Shown piece after piece: positions 13,201 to 28,200 of a DNA stretch of 64,000 nt. The position numbers and the translations under genes are program-made. Source of the DNA: Cliona cf. orientalis (Eukaryota; Porifera; Demospongiae; Clionaida; Clionaidae); the NCBI GenBank assembly GCA_963930775.1, contig OZ005697.1:7772292-7836291 (forward strand). Reading direction: 5' to 3'. The notes beneath the pieces were generated by a model. It saw only the letters and a list, made by a program, of their open reading frames with translations, had not been told where the DNA came from and searched no databases. Each line of letters starts with the position of its first letter. Within the stretch, counting starts at the first letter, position 1.

Positions 13201-16200
13201 GTCTAATAGTCTGTCTTCCGATCCATCACAATGAGTATCCGTGACAAATAATGGACCACCTCCATAACCATACATTCGGTATGCTCTGTCCCAGATTGCA
13301 GTTGCACCTGTGATATTTGTGACAGAAGGAATAATTATACTTATAATTGAAGGGCTCAGAACCGGAGTGGCCTAACCCACTTAATGCTGAGTTAGCCCCC
13401 CTAATCTTGAAAACATGTTTAAAATGCATTTTGTTAGCAACAGAAAATTCACGCTTTTGAAAACTTGAGTGATTTGGTAGAGTAGGTTGTTTGGTTTTTA
13501 GTCAATTTTTGAACTTTTTAGACGATTTCCTGCATTCAATTTGGGGTTAGGCCACTCTGGTTCTCGACCCTTCAATTATGGTTATGTTTTTTATTCGAAT
13601 TTTTGTCTTACTGCTAAAAACATCTGCAATCTTCAAGAATGCAAAGTAAATTTAAGTAGCTAGGGTGGGCTTGAGATGCCCTGTCAGTTTCAAATCTAAG
13701 TGCATATTAATCAAACTTGGTCTGATACTAAACTAGACCTCATGCCACAAACTTGGATGGAAAGCGTCTTGAATGTGTGGATATCTTTCCTTGGTCAAGC
13801 TGTGATTTGCGTGGAGCTTCTTAATCATTTCCAAGAAAATTAATTATAAGTGATTTTGCATTTATAAGTGGGTACTATTAAAATAATTCACATTATCGTG
13901 ATGCGCATATACATGTTATATTATTTCAAGAACAAAATATGCACAATAAGCAAAAGCTTACCAACTGCTTGATGTCCAAGCTGACGACATACCACATTTG
14001 CATCGATTGCAGTGAAATAGGAGTGAAGATCCTCATCATCTGTAGTGCATACTGTCCCCCACACTCCATTGAAGCATACTTCGACTATGCCTTCATATTG
14101 CGATGGTCCACCCACCAACCTCAAATCACCATGAGAACAGAACTCGTATCCCTGTCTGCGATCTGTAATGATGAAAGTCATGCATCAGTACACTAATTAT
14201 TTCAGATACAGGTGCAGATTACTTTGGTGCTTCATTATGAAATAACATAGCAGATAGCTGGAAATATTGGAGGGAATTAAATTTGACAGTTGGGCCCCAA
14301 ATCGCTAGCTATTGCAAACATTTTGGCAGATTTTAATTTGGCGGTTTGGTAAGAGATCGCCATACATGTATCATATTTATTTGAATAGAAGCCACACCCC
14401 GAATAATAGCTGCCCTCAAATAGTAGTATGCGCAAACTCGATTAAGTGGGTGTGGTCACGAACTTAATGTATGTGGCCCACGCTCGCTCATTCGGGGTAA
14501 AACCATGGCAGAAGGCAGCCTTGGCTTTGTTCTACTATAGCATGGAAGCTTCTTTGATAATTGTATATCGATTACTCAAGTGCAGTCTTCGTAAATTAGT
14601 CTTCTGTGCTATAATTTTTGAGGATAACACCATCAAGTATCGGTCCGGAGTTAATAAAAGCCGCCCTCGATTAGTAGCCACACCCAAGCGAGGCTGAAAT
14701 TAATAGTAGCCGTGGCTACTATTTGAATAAATACGATATATCCAAATTTTGGCAAATTTTTATTTTGTCGAATGCCAAGGTAAACCGCCAAATAAATATG
14801 GTATATCCAAATTTTTATTTTGGTGGTTGCGAAGGTAAACCGCCAAACTGCCAAATTTTCTGGTTATACGGTAATCCAAGGTAGAGCCCTATAGTATACC
14901 ATTTAACCATCACAAATGATACCTGAATAATGGTACAATATTATTCTATTATCAACTAGAATCCATAATATTATACTAGTGTTGAACCATGCAATAAGGA
15001 TTTTTACCAATAATCTGATATGCCAATACTGATTAGCAAGCATCAGCCGATATCTTCAGTTGATATATCTTCAGCCTATCCGATTATGTGATTTGGTTCA
15101 TTTTTTTGGTATTTAAATGTGTGATGAGGTATTTTTGGAACATTTATAAAAGAAATTCTAGAAAGTATTAACTCATAGCTCACGCAAATATCTGTAAGCT
15201 AAGTCAAGACAAACAGCCGATATGCCAGATAGTGGCCAATACTGGCTGATACCGGTACCCAATCCGATTAATATCAGTGCAACATTATAATATTAATATA
15301 CGTACATCAAGTACTTTTGGACTTTACCTTCACATCTGATCGCAGCATCTTGTCCCATATCTAGACCATCGGCTTCAAGGTTGTTGTGAGGACAGTCAAA
15401 CAAAGACATTTCTTCACCAGTACAGTTGACATCAATGATGAAAAAAGCCTTGTCCATCTCAGAAAATGCTCGATTATAAAAGGCAATCGCACCTATAGGA
15501 AATGTGTACAACAGTATGTCAAAAATCACATTGTACTATATTACCGTAGAATCCTGTAATTACATCCCCTCTCCCCCCCCCCCCCTCCCCCCACATATAA
15601 GCCCCCCTGCACTTTTGGTTTAAGTTCCTCCATAATTTTTGGTCTCGCGTATAAGTCCTCAATTCCCCTTCTCTGACTATCAAATTTAGAGTCCATAAGG
15701 CAATAAAAACAGTAGCTACAGCTAGCGCACTAGGTATTATGCCTTACTTTGACCATCAAACAGCCAGAGAAAGTGCATGAGATCACACATTGGTAATGAT
15801 CATCACATGTAAATATCACTATCTTGCCAATAAGTGTATACCCTCCCAAAGTGGTGATTTTTATGCTGATGATGACAATAAATTTTGCAAATACAAGGAA
15901 AAAGTTCAAATATATATACATAAATTCAATTGATGTGGAGCATAAAAATTATATGATTTGCCACACCATCCGCTATTAAAGTCTATTTTGAACGACAGTA
16001 CCTTATACTATACAGTGGAACCCCTCAAAAGACTCTACCTAATACAGATCGAAGCCTCCACCATACAGAGAAGAGGCTGCAGTCCTGAATCATTCTCCGT
16101 AATTACATAGTGGCCTCAATATTATAATAGCAGAAAATTCGAGTTCTACCCCAAATTATGGACACCAAAGTAATATTATAATCTTGCACTCCACTGCATA

Positions 16201-19200
16201 ATTTAGGATAATAAAAATTTAATGAATACACATTACCCTCTGAAAATGGACAACCAGTCAGGCTCAACTTGATATTGTAAAAGAGTGTGCCTAATTCCAC
16301 ATGTGCACTAACTCTCCTAATTGTACAGTCTCTTTTCTTTTCTACGTTTGTTTGTTTTCTATTAACTTACCATAGGGTGAATATCCAGCTTGTCGGCAAG
16401 CCACACTGGCATCAGCAAGGCTCCAAAATTCAGTATACACTGTTCCCCATGTGCCATTGATACAGACCTCCACACGACCGTATCGTTGGTCGGCAGTTCC
16501 ATCATTATCCACAAACCGAATATCACCATGTTGACAATAAGCTAGAATATGAAATACACATGTACTCTGTTAATAAGATAGCAGGAGAATTTGTGCAGTT
16601 GCTATACATTACTATAGTTGTACCATGGAAGCCATACAGATCAAAGGTACTGTTCACTGTACAAATCCCACTTGCCATGGACAAGATTAAAGAACCACAG
16701 ACCATGCTATAAGTAAGTGTTATAAGCGGCTTATAATATATAGCACGCATTCTTGTTGCTTTGCCTAGCAACCAGTCACCACCAAGGAGTACAATATTGC
16801 ATAATACAGAGACTGGTCACAATTCTGCTGCAAAATGAGTAAGCAATGACAGGGAGCAGCCCAAAGTGAACCTCAGATTTTCATACACATGCATGGAATG
16901 TACCTAACAGCAGTTACCCCTCTATGGGCTAGACCTATAGCACTAAGAAATATTGATGACAGATTATATGAAATCCCCCTCTCTGGTTAGGTAAAGAACT
17001 AAGAAAACTGCTTATTTGGCTCATCTTAGCAAATTTCTCTCAAAAACGATCAATAATATAAAACTTGTGTGATTTTAATCTTAAGTGGATATGGACTTCA
17101 AGATTTTCTTGTGCACTTTATGTGCAATACTTATTGTAACAGAATTCCCCTTGAAGAAATCCTGCATCCTCCACTAAACAGTGAGTGCTTAGGTCAGCAA
17201 ACCATTTTTGACATATAGAAAAATAATTTGCACTATGTATCTAATGACATAAACGGGTGAAAAATGGATAATATTATTATACTGAGAGTATCCTTTAATA
17301 GAAAAGTCTTCTGTATTGTTTATAATTATACATTGTGAGTTACTATTAATTTTAATGAAGTCTAGACCAGATGCTTAGTAGCTGAACAGCAAACAACGTG
17401 ATTGGTAAAGGGTCGTTTATGGTTGAGGCGCACACACGTTATACATTGCCATACTGTAGATGTGGGTTTGTAAGTGCACCTAGGAATTAAGTGCATATTT
17501 GGAAATAAGCGCATACTTTCTTCCTGGTTTACTACTAGTAGGAAATAAAAGTACTAGCCATCTAGAGAGCACAGAGCTATGCAATGAGCGCTTATCTGTA
17601 TCAAGCAGAAGCTATTTTCTTCTTTCTAGCTGCCGTTTGTAGAGAGCTTTCTTGATTGTGACTCCATGTGCATACGAACTCTGCAAGCTTGTGATGACCC
17701 TTACCTATCCGTATATGTGGGTGTGGTCAATTTCATACTGATATTTTAGCACATCTAAGAATACTTTCTTACTGATTTTGCAATAGGTGCATGCGCTTAA
17801 AACCTGCATTTACGGTATTATAGTTAATATGTGTAATAATAGCCATGGAGGCTATAGCTATATTATAGTAGCGTGTGGATATGGCCATGCCAAGAGACTG
17901 TACGTGTTTGAACCACTCTACTTTGTTTGACATCGTGAAAGGCAGCTTATAATGTATTCGCTGGATCTACGCGTAAGTTGCTCTACATATCTAGCGATTT
18001 TCATGGCCCATAAAGGCTCCAGAGAGGCCCTGAATTTTCCCATAATTACGACATAGGTTACATCATAATTACCTAATAACTGCAAGGAAGTAAATTGCTA
18101 CTAAGCATCTAATGTCATGAATACTTTGTTTGTAGTGGATACTTACGCAGACACCTAATACCAACATCACGATAATGTGTAGAACAGTAGCTGCTAAGGA
18201 TTGTTGTGCTTGAACAGTCAAAAAGAGATTGCTCAGATCCACTGCATACAACACTTTGTAAAAAGATTGGTCCACTTTGTATAGCAAATTGATGCCTGAC
18301 AGGAGTGGATGAAACAGCTTCTGTATACAATGAATACAATGTGCATGAAAGACAAAAATGGAATATAGCTTCATAATAATTATTAGGCCATGAAATAAAC
18401 TGCTGGTTTTTCAAGCTTATCTAGACATTACAGAGAACACTTGGGGGCATAATTTAGAATAGATCAAAACTAGTCATTTGATAGCAGGAATTGTTGAGTC
18501 ACACCTTCAATCAGAAGATATAGACAAATATTATGTGTATTCCATGTGTGTCTAAATCACTGTAGTCTCATTCATGGTTAGGACCTCGAGCTCGCTTCAA
18601 ATGTCAGAGATCGCAAGATTAAGTCTGGGTGGCGATCTGGACACACTTATTGTTCATTTTTTCCTGATAGTGTGACACTAATTAGTAGGCATGGCTTATA
18701 TGACATTGTGCTAATTAGCTGCAAAAATGTCCTAAAATTATTAAATAAATGTAGTGATCTTTTACCAAATATGCTGGATGGATTTCAATCTACAGTATAA
18801 TTACCATGAAGTCTGGTTAATAAGTGCACATGCTTTAATAAGCGCATACTGTGCTTTGCACTTTGGTGGCAATTTTTCTTAGTGATGGTGCTTGAAAAAA
18901 AATAATTGGTACCATTCTTGTTTCTTCGATCCTACTATCCCCACCTAGTCATGCACTTTTTTAGTACTTGTAATTTATCTAATATAAAGTATCATGATTA
19001 TTACACATTATATCAAGACAGGTTTATTTTCTTTACTACCAGAAATAATCATGAAGATTTTCACTGCACCATGATATCTGCATAGATCACCATGCATGTA
19101 CATAGCTACCTATGATCTTCCTCATTAGCTTTATACTTCTCTCAATAAGTTTTGTGCATACATGTCTGCTAAACTATTATAGGTATATTATATTATGGTC

Positions 19201-22200
19201 GATGTCCACTCACATGTCTTACGGTAGTGCTCATTATCATAATAATATTATTATATAAACAATCAAAGAAGGGACATCACATCCATTGTTACAGTATAGC
19301 TATTGTGAATGCTGTGCAAAAACATCCCTAGTAGGAATCTATGTTAACTACATAAGGTAATAGAATTTTGACATCCCTGAAGCATTGTTTTGAGAAAATT
19401 ATCTTTTTTGCTTGCCATAGATAATAGTTGCCCATTCAAAATTAGAAGCATGCATAGCTATAATATTATTCAGCTAATGAGAATTATATCATAGAGATCG
19501 TAATTACCTGTCGGTTGATGTCCCAGTTGTCGGCACACAACTGTAGCAGCATTTCTACTCCATTGGTATGTATACCGTCCATAGCAAACAGATCCCCATA
19601 CACCATTAATACAGACATCAAGCCGACCTTCACTGTAGCTAGTTAGTGTTCCATTTGCAAGTCTTATAGAGCCTTCAGTACAATTGCTGAATGTCACTCC
19701 CAGAGCTACAGAATATGACAAAATATTTAAATGTAAGAGCACTGTTGCTGCCCTAATTATACTAGGATTAATGTGTGTTTAAATATTATTGATAATAGTA
19801 TAGAGTTTGCCCTAGGCTAGCATTAATGAAGCACTATTGTGCAAAACCCTCAGCGCGCTTGCAAGCTATCACAGTCTAGCTAGCAGTGTTAAGGTAGCCA
19901 TTGTGCCATGCACTAGCACTAGACTTGCAAGAGTAGCAACAAAAATACATAATACGATTGCACACTATTATGTAATACGCATAGTGATTGTGCATGTGTA
20001 TGCCTGATCAGCAGTTTTGCTACACAAGCCAAGAAGCATTATGAAAAGTCTACTGTGATCAGTGATGAGCCAGTTGAGTTATAAGAACTATCGCTAGTCC
20101 TACACACAAGTTTTCCTGAAAATAAGCCATCGCTGTCTCTTTTATCTGTCAAGAGCTGGACAAGAATGGAAGAAAGCAGAAATGGTCAGCAAATGTAGCC
20201 AGAACTTTCGAACAAAGCATTTTCAATGAATCCACACAATACGTTGAGATCAGCACAAAAAGCCTAATGACATCTGTACTTTCATCGTATAATCAAGGTA
20301 GCTATGTAGCAGCTAGCTCGGTAACAGACACACACATAGACTCACAGACACAAAGACACACAGAATGACTATCGTAACCCTCGCACATGCACCGAGGGTT
20401 AATTATAGAGTAAGAGAACAATTAGTATAGGCATAGATTATATAGAGCTACTACATATTATACAGGATTTGAAATGGGCGTGCACCGCATATAGTATTGC
20501 ATTGGGTCGCACCGAAACAATACACAGCGCTCACAAAGATTAACTGAAAGGTCACCTTTTGCAGCCATTTGTTAAGCTCTTGAATGAACTGTCGAGCTAT
20601 TCACGGCAAAAACTAGGCTTGGTAGTTTTCTCAAGATGACGTTTGTCTTATCTGCGCATAATTATTGATATGCAGCATGTCCTACACTCTACTCTTTGAC
20701 GCCAGGCTGGGAATGGTAAAACTTGCAGGATCACTAGCGATGATAGGGAAAAAAACCTTCATGAAATAGCAAAATGAATGCCTCCATAGCTACAGATGAA
20801 CAGCGACTTGGGTAGGAAGCCATTGCCCCAATTGAAGTCAGTCACGAGAGTCTCAGCGATGCCTGTCTGCATCCCAAGTTGATTTGAGTGGGATGAAATG
20901 AATTTAAAGCTCATAATGAAGGCCGAAGTCTCTTTAGCTGACAGAATAGACAGGTTGGGTGATGTCAAGACTGAAAAGCCTTCTGCCATCGTGAATTAGT
21001 TGGCGCATGCCGTGTGAAACAGGAGTACAATTATGATCACGCACAGGGCAATAATTTGAGTACAATTAGGGATTAATCAGCACTCAAATGTATAAGGGAA
21101 AGTATAGGGCATAACAGTACCATAATTCCGGAAATTAATGCAGAGTTTTTAAAAAATGTGAACTTTGCGAGTCATCCTAGCATTCGCATACTTAAGAAAC
21201 AAATGATACTGGTAAAGATTGTCAATACAACTGTAGCTGACCATCCACCATGCATTCATATTTGTTAAATTAGCATTATTTTAAAAATCACCAGTTTTCT
21301 CCAATTCGCATTCCTTTAATCACGCATTTGATTTCTGGAATTACGGTAACTAGTCGATTACAGCTGTAATGGACTCTTGCCTATGGTAATAATGTATTGT
21401 GACTGTAATCACTATACTATTATAGTAATTGGAAAGTGATATTATTCATTAATGCAAATTTTTGGCATGCAATACATGCAAAGAGTGAACAATCACTGTA
21501 TACCTTGACATCTTGCATATGCCACTGTATTACTGCTGCTACAAGAATGTATTCCAACAAGTCCATTTTGAGGACAATCTGCAAATCTCTGTTCAGTCCC
21601 AGTACAATTGAGGTCAATAATAGTCACAGGCAATCTCCCCCTGTTGGAACTGGTAGCAGCAAGTGCTCCTAGAGTATTTGCAATAATTGTAGCATGGTTG
21701 TAACATACAGACACTTCATAAGAGGTGGCTAAATCACTTAGAGACCTACTACACTGAAATCTCTATACAACGGACAAGTTGGTGTAGGAGCTTGCCCGTT
21801 ATTTGGAGGTGTCCTTTACTGGGAGGTTCATCATAGCATGGGTGTGGCTTATCGATAAAAATCGATGATGCAATTTGACCTATGACCTCACAAGTAGGCA
21901 CATGGCAGTACTACAAACAGAGAGATTAGTAGTTGTAGCGTCCTTGGTGCACTATATTTAGCCTCTAGTTCTTCTTGCTATTTGTTTATCAAGTGAATCT
22001 ATAAAGTTACTGCAAAACTGTAGGCTATAAGGGTGACTTTGTATGGGTGTTCACGTTGGGGCCAAGCCAAGTGTATGATGCCATGCCTCTTTGTCTGTTA
22101 TTGGAGGTTTATTGCAATGTGCTAGTATCAGTTCAAGAAAGTCTTTGTCCATTATCAAGACTTAAGAGGTGTCTGCTACTTGGGGGTTCTGTTTATATTA

Positions 22201-25200
22201 GTTAGCTATAGGAGGATCAGCCGGTGCAAAGGCCAAGTGTCTGATACTGAGACGGAGGTGTCCACTATTTGGAGTGTCCGTTATAAGAGGTTCCACTGTA
22301 TTAGGTCTCGAAGTTAGTTAATTGGCCTGAGGGATGACTTAGAGACCTAGCCGGTCATCCCTCAGGCAATATTGTCATGGCATCATAGGCCATGGTACAA
22401 GTTGGTTACACACCTCGGTTCGGTGTGTACCCTATACTTGTATCACAAACATCTTTCATTATAGACTACAATCATACCATGTGGAGAGAAACCGAGCACA
22501 TTACATATGACTGCAGCATCTCTGTGCTCCCAGTAGTCTTGACAGATTACACCCCAGTTTCCACCAAGGCACACCTCAACTGTACCACGATCAGTTGAGC
22601 CATAGGTCTACAATGCAAAATACTATGTATCAGTCATCACAGCTAGAAATTAATCATAATGCTAATCAATGACTTGCAAATTTGAATGGGGGGACTACTC
22701 TAAGAAACGAAATAACCATGCATGGTTTCTTTGAGTGGGCCAATCATACTAGAGAGCCACAATCTAATATGCCTGTCAAAATAAACATTAATTTAGGTAC
22801 AGGTATCTCGAGCAGGTTAATTGCACTCATGCGCAGTCAGTGTGTACCAGGCCCTCTCCCACTCCACCAAACTGTACTCCTCAATTTCAATAAACATGCA
22901 CTCTCCACTTCACCAAACGTTCTCCCTCCTCTCCACCAAGCTACATGTAACTCCCTCCACTTTCATGACCAATCCTAGTGGTTTGCTGCCCCCTCCACTT
23001 CAATAAATGTGCTCCCTCCACAGCACTCCACAGAAATAACATTCCCCCTCCTCTCCACCAAACGTACTTCACTAAGTCAATTATCTTGCTCCCTCCACTT
23101 CACACAATAAACATTTCCGGTAAAGGTCGTCACTTCAAAAAGTGTGGACCATTAAGCGAAGGGCAATTTTACACAGGAATCTGACCCAATTTGCATAGAA
23201 AACTGAAGTTTGCTTTCATATTTGTATCAGCCACAGATTAGGTTTGATTCACGGTAACTAAATCCTCATCCCCTTATCAATACCAACAATAGCTATTCAA
23301 ACTTTGTGGCTCGAGAAACAAGTTACGCTAACAGTTTTGCGGCCTTATAAATTACAGCTAATTATCAACTAATCAGACTGTCCAGATATCATATAAATAT
23401 CATAATGTTTCACAACCAATACTTTCTTATTCATCGCTCTGATTCTCTCATGTGCTTGCTTTTATTATGGCTTACTATAGTTAGCTAACTAGCCTCGCGA
23501 GCCATGCCCCTCTACCGCAGAGAGCATGGTGCAAGGCTAGTAGCTAGCTATGTTTTTCCTCATGCCAGCAGCTTAATGATGACTAATACTGGATGTAAGT
23601 GCTTTACTACCCATGGCACACTCTTCGACTGTCAGTATAGGTACCCATGCAGACCATGGCCATCCCGGGCCATAATTTTCAAAACTTGCATGTGCAATGC
23701 TGAAATTCATGAGAGATGAATAAGGCTACTTGGCACCACATTCTTGAATAATTATAGCTAACAATTTTGTATAATAGATGCTCTATATGTAACATGGATA
23801 TTTAGCGGAATTTTGTTCAGTTCTTATTTGTACATGAATATCTTTTCTTCTCTCCAGCACCTAGCTACCTATTAATTTTATACGGCAAGTCTATCAAGCT
23901 AGCTTAGTCATGCCAATGTTATCAGAGATTAGTCTAACTACTATTATAGCTACAATTGAAATGAAAAAGTACCCAAAAGTTCAAAATAATATGTAGATTC
24001 AAGTTATTCCCAATATTAATTAAATTCTGCAGTTTGTGCAATCCTGAGTATCAAGTATTGTGACTGAGATTAAGGGTTCTCTATAATCAGTAGTAGGTTA
24101 GACCACTCTTTAACTACAAATTAGCCTACCCATAACCTTTAATTTTTTTGGCAATTGATTCAGTAAAAAGGTAAACCTTCAGAAAATTGCAAAATATTGA
24201 CAAAGTGAACTTATAGTCAACACCAGTCCTTTTTCACTAACCATAATTATAGACTGTGTAATGTGGTTGAACAAAAAAATTCATGTTTGTGCCATATTAT
24301 ACCATAAATCATGAAATTTATGCGTGCATTTTATTCATGCTAATTCATGCGTGGTATAGCCTAGGCGCATGAATAAAATTACATTATTTTAACTAACGCA
24401 ATTATTACCCACATGCATGCACCAGTGATTTACCTCAAGGTCACACGTGTTAGATAATTTGCTGAACAAACCCAGGATAGATATCGGCATATGGCAACAC
24501 AACAAAGACCATCGGCGCCCGCTCGTGATATTTACCAGTTTCACGTTCTACTATGCAGTTGGGTGTTACTATTACAGTAGCACACAATGCACAATCCCTA
24601 CTGCACACATGCACTGAATTGGTAGAAACACAATGTCATGCAGTTCGTAGTACAAAACATATTACTTTAATTTGGAACATTATAATACTGTACGCCAAAC
24701 AGTGCATGCACGTATGATATTGTGCTTAATATATGTATTGACACACTTAATACATTGAAATTTTGTACACAGTGGAGTGAATGTCACATGCAACAAACAT
24801 TTAAATGGGCTTTACAAGTGTAAATGACAGCCTGAGGGCCGAAGAAACAATCGCTCATGCACTATCGCTGATCATTATTATGTTATCGCCTGCCTTGAGC
24901 GGCACGGTAACAGTGAAATCCTACTCAGCATTGTCCAGTCTGGGGCAAAAGATCAAGTTGATCAACGAAAGTCAAGCCACATGCTTCTTTCCCACCACTT
25001 AATTCTCCTTACCCCTTCAAACATCTAAAAGGGGGAAGCCATTGGCTCTATGTCCACATCACCGTGCTGTGACACCTTACATCCTTCCCAGTACAGGCAG
25101 GAGTCAATTGATACCCTTTGCTCAGGAGTTTCTGGTCGTGCCCAGTGAAGTTCACTGTCACACTAGCTAGTTTGCCTGATCTGAAGTCCTTATTCCCCAA

Positions 25201-28200
25201 AATACGTGTGACTTGTACAACAAGTGCTATGACCGAACATAACCATGATCGCTAACAAACAATATTATAGTGGCATGAAGTGACGTTCAATGGATTGCAC
25301 ATGTTCATGCATAAAAATAATGCACACATGTACACTTAACACAGAATATGAATAAGTATCTATTGTGAAATATCATGAGAATATGGATGAATAAACAATA
25401 ATAATCACATGGTATAGTTATGCCTTCCACAACACCCAGACGCACCCCTCAACTTGGTCCGGAATTTATATGAATTTATTCGCTCATGCATGTGCCATAA
25501 CAATTATTTCATAATCATGAATAACAAAATAATAGCAATGCAGAATTTAATTACACAATGTCATGTACATGTACAGTATGCACAATTCCTAGATTGATTG
25601 GGAATTACGGCACTGAGGGAAAAATTATTGTGACATTGGCAATAACATCGCATGCATTCAATGCATAATAATTGTTAGTACATAATATGTAGTCAAGGAA
25701 GGTCAACAAGAAATCCGCATGAATTGTACACATTCATACACAATTATTGCTAGGAGTACACACAATGCCTCACACCAGGCTTATGTGAATAATATGACAG
25801 ACTGACTGATTCAATCATGATGATGAAAAGAGTATAATATTATAAGGTGCATAGAAATAGTTTTCATGGTGAAGTACAGTTGTTCTACTAGTTATTTTTA
25901 GGTTTTCATGTATGCATTGCAGAGCCTCCAACCTTTCATCTAATAATTTTTCGTATTATAGACTAATAATTTCCATATTTTTCGAGCCTTTTCTGTATGT
26001 ACAAGGCTATACACTGCACCACATGCATAGAAGGGGGTGGGGCTGGATGCTTCCAAATCCATATTTCAACATTTTTCATCTGTAAAAGCTCGTGCTTTTC
26101 CGTAAAAATCCGTATACTTGGAGGCTCTGCATTGTAATAGTCCGCCTACCCTGAACGCTACAGTATATTTAGGATTTATAAGTGCCTAAGTTACTCTGGC
26201 TACTGCTCCAGCTTAACTGAAAATAAGTCATTCTACTGTCTTCATATGCAATAATGTTTGGTACAGATCGCCAATGTTTATAGTAAAGATCGCTGGATTT
26301 AGCTATGTAGCCACCATTGTCGTTAAATGTTTAAAGATTGCCATGCAGTCATGTTGCCATTCCAAATGCCTGACGGACAAAATATATACATACAACGCTA
26401 GCTAGTGGCCAATTCCTGGCCCACTATTTGTGATCCAATATCTTGGGCTAATGCACTTGGCAATAATGCATGTATGAACCTTAATACAGAATATGAATCC
26501 GTAGCCTCACAAATAAAATGGGAGGATAAACAATGGTAACCATAGTCATGCCTTCCACCACACCCAGACACTCACTCACCTTGGTACATGGGATTTTATT
26601 AAAATGCATGTTCATGCATGCTTGGATCATAACCTCATAACAAAAGATGCAGAATTTCATGCACTGATTGCACATGCACAGCACGTATAATGCAGGTTGC
26701 ACTATAGGTTCCAGGTGGCCCAAAATTCCTAGACTACAGTAACTGTGAATTATAACTTCGTGGGAAAATTGTGACATTAATTTTTTGCAATAACTATCAC
26801 ATGTTACTACTGGTGTTGGTGTTCTATGCTTGGAGATTTAAGATTGGAGATTTGGAGATTTGCTGCCTGAATTGTTTCTAATGCTCCAATAGTTATTTAC
26901 AAAAATTAATAGTGCATAATGTAGAGGGTGAGGAAGAGAGGGGAAGGAGACCCCCCCCCCAACTGCTGGATGGAACCAGGATGTCAAATTTACGCCACTA
27001 TACGTAATTTTCTTAAGTCTGATTGTGGTATGGTATCTGCAAGATTAATTGTACATTGTTTTGCATGATGCAAGCATGTACACATTTGACACTGGGCATG
27101 AATATCTTATTATTGTAAAAATCATAAAAAATGGGTGGATAAATGAATATAATATTATATCAAATATCACATGGATCCCCACCCTCTAAAACACACCCAC
27201 TTCAAGCAATAGTTACATGATGATTGTTTCAACTGAGAACATGAGTTTTGGTCACAATGTAACTAGTTTGATATTAGTTGTTTATGGCTAATTTAATTTT
27301 ATGATGAAACATAAAATTATACCTGTCTTCTAATTGAAGTCATCTAATCCAGAAGAAAGAGTTGTCAATAATCTTATAGACTTATTTGACTTTGCAGCTA
27401 TACAAATCTTTCTGAATGCACGCCAATTGCAAATTATGGTGCTCGCAATACAAAACAAAATATAATTAAGTTGGGGAGTGAGGGAGACTCAGTTCCATAT
27501 TATAATATATATATATTATACATGCTTGCATGTGCCAACCATGATAGCTATTTTAGACACTGTAGAGCAGAAAATTTTTTCACTAGACAAAAATTTTATC
27601 CAACCCAGCTGCCCTTGCATTAGAGAAATATTTCACCAAATAAATTTTTGCTCATGCAATGAAGATGTGTATGTGTATGTAGATAATCATTAACATAGAA
27701 CAAAAAATTTAAGGGATAAAAAGTGCAATAATGAATGCACATGAGAAACTGCGCAGAGGGTAAAAAAGGTAATTTTCCCTGCAAAAAAGCTTTTAATAAT
27801 GAAAATTAAAATATACTCTCGCAGAAAGCCCAATATGGATTAACCACACCTCCCATTTGCCTTGATTTCCTGCTAAATTGTGTGGCTTTAATAATATTGA
27901 GAGTGCTCACCTGTGTACGTAGCACAAGCATTGCAAATCGAGATTTCTCACTCAGAAATCCAAATTATAGCTATGCTATGTATACGTAGTCTACAGGTGT
28001 GACATGGCTACAAAGTATAAATTCACACTGGCACACAAGACCACAATATCTGCATGATCACCGTTTAGTGCTGATGCTTAGCCCATCGCCTACATTGGGC
28101 ACACGGTGCAAAGTACGCCCATGGGCCCCCGTAAAATCAGTGTAGCTACTAGGGTAGCTATAGGTCTACTGCAGTCTTAACATGCAACGTAATCAGCAAA

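Noticed and set aside
20759-20989. 76-codon minus-strand frame starting [14 protein letters not shown]
   Set aside because: Plausible composition but no recognisable family, no splice context and surrounded by repeats; not supportable as a gene.
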